Part shown: positions 6,889 to 10,095 of the stretch, in pieces
Position numbering within the stretch: the stretch's first letter is position 1
How the letters are laid out: every line of letters starts with the position of its first letter
NCBI GenBank assembly: GCA_964426915.1
Contig: CAYRTD010000138.1
Location: 1 to 10,095 of the forward strand
Origin: CAYRTD01 sp964426915
Lineage (GTDB): Bacteria; Bacteroidota; Bacteroidia; Bacteroidales; GCA-2748055
Direction: 5' to 3'
DNA length: 10,095 bases
Notes under the pieces: model-generated
Databases searched by the model: none
What the model saw: the letters and a program-made list of their open reading frames with translations, nothing else
What the model was told of the DNA's origin: nothing
Program-made: the position numbers and the translations under genes

Positions 6889-6917
6889 CACACCCGGATT
6901 TCACGATACCGGGTGTG
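6889..6917 (-). promoter_or_regulatory. Hairpin in the iolB leader
   Basis: A perfect 9-bp GC-rich stem, CACACCCGG (6909-6917 read on the minus strand) with CCGGGTGTG (6889-6897), encloses an 11-base loop. It ends 15 bases before the iolB ATG and has no following T-run on the minus strand, so it is not a simple terminator. It could protect the 5' end of the iolB transcript, mark a processing site in an SDR-iolB message, or affect translation. Confidence 0.6.
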
Positions 6918-6923
6918 GATTGC

Positions 6924-6931
6924 CAAATATA
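6924..6931 (-). promoter_or_regulatory. Candidate Bacteroidota -7 promoter element for iolB
   Basis: The minus strand reads TATATTTG, a full match to TAnnTTTG. The matching -33 position, 19 bases upstream (6951-6954), reads CCTG instead of TTTG, so this is half a promoter. A start about 7 bases downstream would place the transcript's 5' end at or just inside the leader hairpin. Confidence 0.35.
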
Positions 6932-7000
6932 TTTTTTTTAAATAGGCCTCCAGGACCATTAACAGGCGAACCATTCCTGTTTATCCGGGCTTATTTTGGG

Positions 7001-7765
7001 TTAAACCGCAGAGAGCAATCCGCCATCCACATAAATGATCTGTCCGTTTAAATAGTTGCTTGCTTCTGAAGAGAGATAAACCAGAGCACCTACCAGTTCT
7101 TCCGGGTTGCCCCACCGGTTAGCAGGGGTTCGTGATCGCAGCCATTCATCAAACTCCTTGTTCTCATAGAGAGCTTTGGTCATTTCGGTTTTAAAATATC
7201 CCGGACCTATCCCGTTGACCTGGATGTTGTGCTTTGCCCATTCCACAGCCAGGTTCTTGGTTAGCATTTTTAAGCCGCCTTTTGATGCCGCATAGGGGGA
7301 AATGGTAGCTCTTCCCAGCTCGCTCTGCATGGAGCAGATATTGATTATTTTTCCGCGTTTATTTTTGATCATCTGTTTGCCCGCGGCACGGGAAACCAAA
7401 AAGGCGCCTTTCAGGTTGATATTTATTACTTTATCCCAGGTGCTTTCGTCCATTTCTTCGGCTGGTGCACGCAGATTTACTCCGGCATTGTTTACCAGCA
7501 CATCAATGGGTCCTGCCTCCATGGCAATTTTTTTGACTGCTTCATTTACTGCATTTACATCCGTAACATCAAAAGGGATGGCGATTGTTTCAAATCCTTC
7601 TTCTTTTAAGCTACGCTGAGTTTCATGAAGCTTTCCTTTATTGGTGCCATTTATAACTACCTTAGCACCCCGTGATGCCAGTCCCCGGGCAAATACATAA
7701 CCCAACCCGCCACTGGAACCGGTAATGAGAACGACTTTATTTTTTACTGAAAATAATTCATCCAT
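7001..7765 (-). CDS. SDR-family NAD(P)-dependent oxidoreductase (KduD / gluconate 5-dehydrogenase-like)
   Basis: This is a 254-residue classical short-chain dehydrogenase, complete and of normal length. The cofactor-binding TGSSGGLG is at 15-22, DVTD at 66-69 and NNAG at 92-95. The catalytic residues are Ser145 (ICSMQS), Tyr158 and Lys162 (YAASK), followed by VNGIGPGYFKTEM at 183-195. The N-terminal MDELFSVKNKVVLITG and the ICSMQSELGR stretch before the active-site Tyr resemble 2-deoxy-D-gluconate 3-dehydrogenase (KduD) and gluconate 5-dehydrogenase, which interconvert keto and hydroxy groups of sugar acids. The product of the neighbouring IolB is a dehydro-deoxy-gluconate, a good candidate substrate, but SDR substrates cannot be read from sequence. 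A 127-bp gap separates it from iolB and 92 bp from the channel gene upstream. No Shine-Dalgarno or promoter was found directly before it. Confidence 0.85.
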   Translation of the reverse strand: MDELFSVKNKVVLITGSSGGLGYVFARGLASRGAKVVINGTNKGKLHETQRSLKEEGFETIAIPFDVTDVNAVNEAVKKIAMEAGPIDVLVNNAGVNLRAPAEEMDESTWDKVININLKGAFLVSRAAGKQMIKNKRGKIINICSMQSELGRATISPYAASKGGLKMLTKNLAVEWAKHNIQVNGIGPGYFKTEMTKALYENKEFDEWLRSRTPANRWGNPEELVGALVYLSSEASNYLNGQIIYVDGGLLSAV

Positions 7766-7857
7766 AATTGTCTTTTTTAATAGCGTATATCTGATTTAAC
7801 CAGTTAATATTGGAAATGTTCTTTTATCCTTATTCAATTTACATGGCCTCATTCATG

Positions 7858-8910
7858 TCATTTATTTTTCTTATTCTTTTCAGCAATACTTTCTTTAATC
7901 CTCGCCCTTAATTCATCTATACGGTCAATTGAAGCCTTTATCCTTTCTACATCTTCCTCATCCTTCACTTTTTTAAGTTCATCGTTAAGCTGTTCTTTTT
8001 CCTTTTCAATTTTAACCAGAAAATCTTTTTTCTTTTCAATCTTTTCCGATTTAATGGCTTCATCAAAGACCAGATCTTCAGGTGCAGTTTCCTTTTGGAT
8101 TCTTTTTTCCTCAGCTTTTCCTTCCGGAATAAAATCTTTTTCATCCACCCTTCTCTGGTTCATGAAAGAAGGGGATACAATTTCGATCCCTCTCTCATGG
8201 AGAATATCCATAACTTTGGCATTCAGCAGGGAACTTGTGCTGAAAAATTTACTACTGTCATCCAGAAAGCCGTGGATCTTATAAACCACAGAGTAATCAC
8301 CAAGCTCAGTTATAAAAACATAAGGTTCGGTGAGGCCGGCTTCTGTGGCGGCTTTTTTCAATGCTTCCTCAATCCTTATCCTGGAGATGTCATAACCCAG
8401 AGAAATTGACGTAGAAATAACCGTATCGGCCTTACGAATCAATTTAACCGGATTGGAAGCAATATACAGATTAGGGATGGTAATGAAATTACTGTCTTCA
8501 AGCTGTACCTCAGTATGGAAAACACTCTTCCTGGTTACCCGGCCATGAAAGTCGTTTATTTTAATAAGATCGCCATTACGGAAACGGTTCATGGAATTAT
8601 TCATTATTCCGGCAATAATATTCCCCAGCACAGTGGTTGAGCTAAGTGCAATTCCTGCACTGATCAGAATGGCAAGAAAACTCACTATTTGCCCCTTTAA
8701 GGTCTTATCGATCGGAAGCGATAAGATAAAAGCAAGGATACCGGTAATCACCAGAAAGAAAACGACCGTGCTTTTCGTGATATTAGCCCCGGAAGAAGTA
8801 GATTTCAACTTTTCGAATATCCATTTATTGATAATAAGCAGTATAACCAGAATAAACAACACGATAAAAGGATCAATGAGATCCTTGAGAAGATGAAGTA
8901 CCTTTTCCAT
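7858..8910 (-). CDS. MscS-family mechanosensitive ion channel with coiled-coil tail
   Basis: The product is 350 residues from ATG 8910. A TTG at 8961 would add 17 residues but lies at the predicted promoter, so I rejected it. Three hydrophobic segments lie at about 13-33, 48-66 and 75-104; the last is the pore-lining type, with alternating small residues (AGIALSSTTVLGNIIAGIM). The MscS hallmark FRNGDLIKINDFHGRV (110-125) starts the cytosolic beta domain, continuing through FITIPN and an alpha/beta part to about 250. The last ~90 residues are very Lys/Glu-rich and predicted coiled coil, beyond the core MscS fold. Family members open under membrane tension to release solutes during hypo-osmotic shock. 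The gene probably has its own promoter just upstream and may run on into the SDR 92 bp downstream. Confidence 0.88.
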   Translation of the reverse strand: MEKVLHLLKDLIDPFIVLFILVILLIINKWIFEKLKSTSSGANITKSTVVFFLVITGILAFILSLPIDKTLKGQIVSFLAILISAGIALSSTTVLGNIIAGIMNNSMNRFRNGDLIKINDFHGRVTRKSVFHTEVQLEDSNFITIPNLYIASNPVKLIRKADTVISTSISLGYDISRIRIEEALKKAATEAGLTEPYVFITELGDYSVVYKIHGFLDDSSKFFSTSSLLNAKVMDILHERGIEIVSPSFMNQRRVDEKDFIPEGKAEEKRIQKETAPEDLVFDEAIKSEKIEKKKDFLVKIEKEKEQLNDELKKVKDEEDVERIKASIDRIDELRARIKESIAEKNKKNK

Positions 8911-8957
8911 AAACCTGTTATTAATAAATAGCTTGTTTAAAATTAAGAAATTTTTGA

Positions 8958-9179
8958 TCAAAAAGAATCATTGACGGTAATTCACCAAATTGGGATCGCA
9001 CGTGTTATCTTGTAAATGCATTTTTCGCACCTATATTGCCCGATCATTTAGATGCCATCGTAATAAAAAAAACGGTCAATAATCAATTATATGGTAAGGG
9101 ATCAAATGATAAAACGAACAATGGGGTGGTATTTGATGGTGCTTACGGAGGTATGGAGATAGAATTAGGGTATCCCTGA
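8958..9179 (+). pseudogene. Orphan plus-strand open frame, possible 3' remnant of a lost gene
   Basis: A 73-codon frame runs without a stop from after TGA 8955 to TGA 9177-9179, but has no ATG near its beginning. Its conceptual product is protein-like: IIDGNSPNWDRTCYLVNAFF, then APILPDHLDAIVIKK, and near the end NNGVVFDGAYGGMEIELGYP. It is the only plausible coding frame on the plus strand. It sits between the 5' end of the mscS gene and the 3' end of a minus-strand gene. It may be the C-terminal scrap of a gene disrupted by rearrangement. I recognise no family. An open frame of this length by chance is unlikely but possible in one of six frames. Confidence 0.3.
8959..8989 (-). promoter_or_regulatory. 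Candidate Bacteroidota promoter for the mscS-family gene
   Basis: On the minus strand TTTG (8989-8986) is followed by exactly 19 bases and then TCTTTTTG (8966-8959). The consensus is TTTG-N19-TAnnTTTG, so only the second -7 base differs. A start near 8951 would give a leader of about 40 bases to the ATG at 8910. Confidence 0.5.
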
Positions 9180-9224
9180 CGGCAACCTAATATTCGAAAG
9201 ATAATGCTTTCAATTTAAAACATC

Positions 9225-9899
9225 TTAATACCCGGCCAGGATACAATAAATAAACATCTGTTCTTCATTTAATGAATAGTATTCAGCATTATACTTTTTG
9301 AAGACTTCATTTACAAAGCTGGTGGTAATCGGATCATCCGCAATTATGCCATCATTACTGAGAATCCAGTTCCGGATTATGCTCCTGGTTTTATTTCCTG
9401 AATTAAAATATAAAGTTGAGTCACCCCTAACTGCTGAAGGCAAAACATTTGACAACCAGATCAATTCCCTTCCAAAATTATAAAGATCCAAACTCCCGGA
9501 AATAAGATCCTCAAAAGACCTTTCTGATACAACAGGAGATACATGGGCCTCAATTCCTATTTCATAAATTCTTTCTTTCGCAACTTCATGATCCATGAAT
9601 GACTGTAATCCTGCACATAAAAAACGCTTACCTATCACTCTCATGCATCTTATAAGTTCACTCCTGTTGTCAAGATCAGGATACAATTCTCTTAACCGGG
9701 AAACGAGGACCGGGTAATTTTCTGACTCATTGATGGGACCAGCCATGACATAAATAGTAGCAATTTCCTTTGCCAGCTCAGCACTACAGGGGCATTCCTT
9801 TTGCCTGCAGGCTTCCTTCCAGGTGATGAAAATTAAGGAACCCAGGATGACAAACAAAAAATACCCCATAATTGAATAATAGAATATCTTTCCATTCAT
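9225..9899 (-). CDS. Membrane-anchored protein of unknown function
   Basis: This is a 224-residue protein from ATG 9899. One hydrophobic segment at about residues 7-27 (IMGYFLFVILGSLIFIT) is followed by a Cys-rich stretch, KEACRQKECPCSAE, with Cys31, Cys36 and Cys38. The N-terminus lacks a lipobox in the usual place, so it is more likely a signal anchor than a lipoprotein. The rest is mostly helical and charged, with two further Cys (in IRCMRV and RFLCAG) and a final IYCILAGY. No catalytic motif or known family is recognised. It is flanked on one side by the orphan frame and on the other by a 145-bp leader and a repeat copy, so it appears to be a stand-alone unit. The function is unknown; one possibility is an envelope or periplasmic redox-sensitive protein, but only the Cys residues hint at that. 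Confidence 0.6.
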   Translation of the reverse strand: MNGKIFYYSIMGYFLFVILGSLIFITWKEACRQKECPCSAELAKEIATIYVMAGPINESENYPVLVSRLRELYPDLDNRSELIRCMRVIGKRFLCAGLQSFMDHEVAKERIYEIGIEAHVSPVVSERSFEDLISGSLDLYNFGRELIWLSNVLPSAVRGDSTLYFNSGNKTRSIIRNWILSNDGIIADDPITTSFVNEVFKKYNAEYYSLNEEQMFIYCILAGY

Positions 9900-9933
9900 A
9901 ACATTTGATTTAAATGTGTACAGTAACTTTTGT

Positions 9934-9960
9934 AAGCAATCAGGAAAAAGCGAATTGCTT
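9934..9960. promoter_or_regulatory. Inverted repeat in the leader of the 9225-9899 gene
   Basis: AAGCAAT (9934-9940) and ATTGCTT (9954-9960) form a 7-bp dyad around 13 bases, about 35 bp upstream of the ATG. A second short dyad (ACATTT/AAATGT, 9901-9916) abuts the start codon. Either could be an operator or leader structure; neither is strong enough to assign. Confidence 0.3.
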
Positions 9961-10044
9961 TAACCAGCTGGAAAGTGTTTTGGTACTGTAGTGCAGAGAT
10001 ATTCAGGTTTAAAACCTTATGCCTTGTTGTTCAGGACGGATTAC

Positions 10045-10095
10045 TTAGTGTCTGTCCATAATGTCCAATATCTGCGTTGCTGCAAAAATTTTAAA
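10045..10095 (+). repeat. Dispersed palindromic repeat, copy 3 (cut by window edge)
   Basis: All 51 bases are identical to 858-908 and in the same orientation. They include the outer end and the left hairpin arm of copy 1. Identity starts abruptly at 10045, which defines the element's outer boundary, and the rest lies beyond the window. Confidence 0.85.

Noticed and set aside
7302..7619. Plus-strand frame of 105 codons
   Set aside because: It is antisense to the SDR gene, which has all its catalytic motifs intact.
8591..8896. Plus-strand frame of 101 codons
   Set aside because: It is antisense to the MscS membrane region; its apparent hydrophobicity mirrors that gene.
8911..8961. TTG start at 8961 extending the MscS protein by 17 residues
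   Set aside because: It falls on the predicted -7 promoter element, and ATG 8910 gives a normal MscS N-terminus.
9162..9195. Possible terminator hairpin (GAATTAGG / CCTAATATTC)
   Set aside because: The stem has a bulge and a 16-base loop, and there is no T-run on either strand.

Overview
The window looks like an AT-rich chromosomal segment from a Bacteroidota member, probably an environmental Bacteroidales/Marinilabiliales-type organism. This rests on the protein families (PagL-like barrel, IolB beside an SDR, ceramidase lipoprotein, GH38 remnant), on mostly weak Shine-Dalgarno sequences, and on two candidate promoters resembling the Bacteroidota consensus TTTG-N19-TAnnTTTG. Every intact gene reads on the minus strand. 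Species and order are not established by the sequence alone.

Layout from left to right: the N-terminal part of a membrane PAS sensor protein (1-701, cut by the window edge); a repeat-rich spacer (702-1162); a 62-residue two-helix membrane protein (1163-1351); a 235-residue outer-membrane barrel-like protein (1479-2186); a spacer with no clear gene (2187-2428); a decayed, internally deleted and frameshifted gene whose two ends resemble GH38 alpha-mannosidase (2429-2843); a neutral-ceramidase-type lipoprotein directly upstream of it (2852-4255); a second repeat-rich spacer (4256-4826); a PagL-like lipid A deacylase barrel (4827-6047); an IolB-type 5-deoxy-glucuronate isomerase (6082-6873); a KduD/gluconate-dehydrogenase-like SDR (7001-7765); an MscS-family channel with a charged coiled-coil tail (7858-8910); a spacer with an orphan plus-strand reading frame (8958-9179); a membrane-anchored protein of unknown function (9225-9899); and a final repeat copy cut by the window edge.

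How the genes may work together: the SDR and IolB form a plausible pair for deoxy-uronate or inositol-derived sugar-acid metabolism, and pagL follows iolB by only 34 bp, so those two are probably co-transcribed. The ceramidase gene ends 8 bp before the start of the GH38-like remnant, so the two probably once formed an operon acting on glycolipids or glycans, of which only the ceramidase now looks functional.

The most distinctive content is non-coding. A family of short dispersed palindromic repeats has a near-complete copy at 857-984, a rearranged minus-oriented copy at 4509-4746, a fragment at 1058-1080, and a copy running off the end at 10045-10095. The copies share modules in a different order, and one carries a 35-bp hairpin insertion flanked by a 3-bp duplication. 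I found no CRISPR array, tRNA, rRNA, transposase gene or recognisable defence system.
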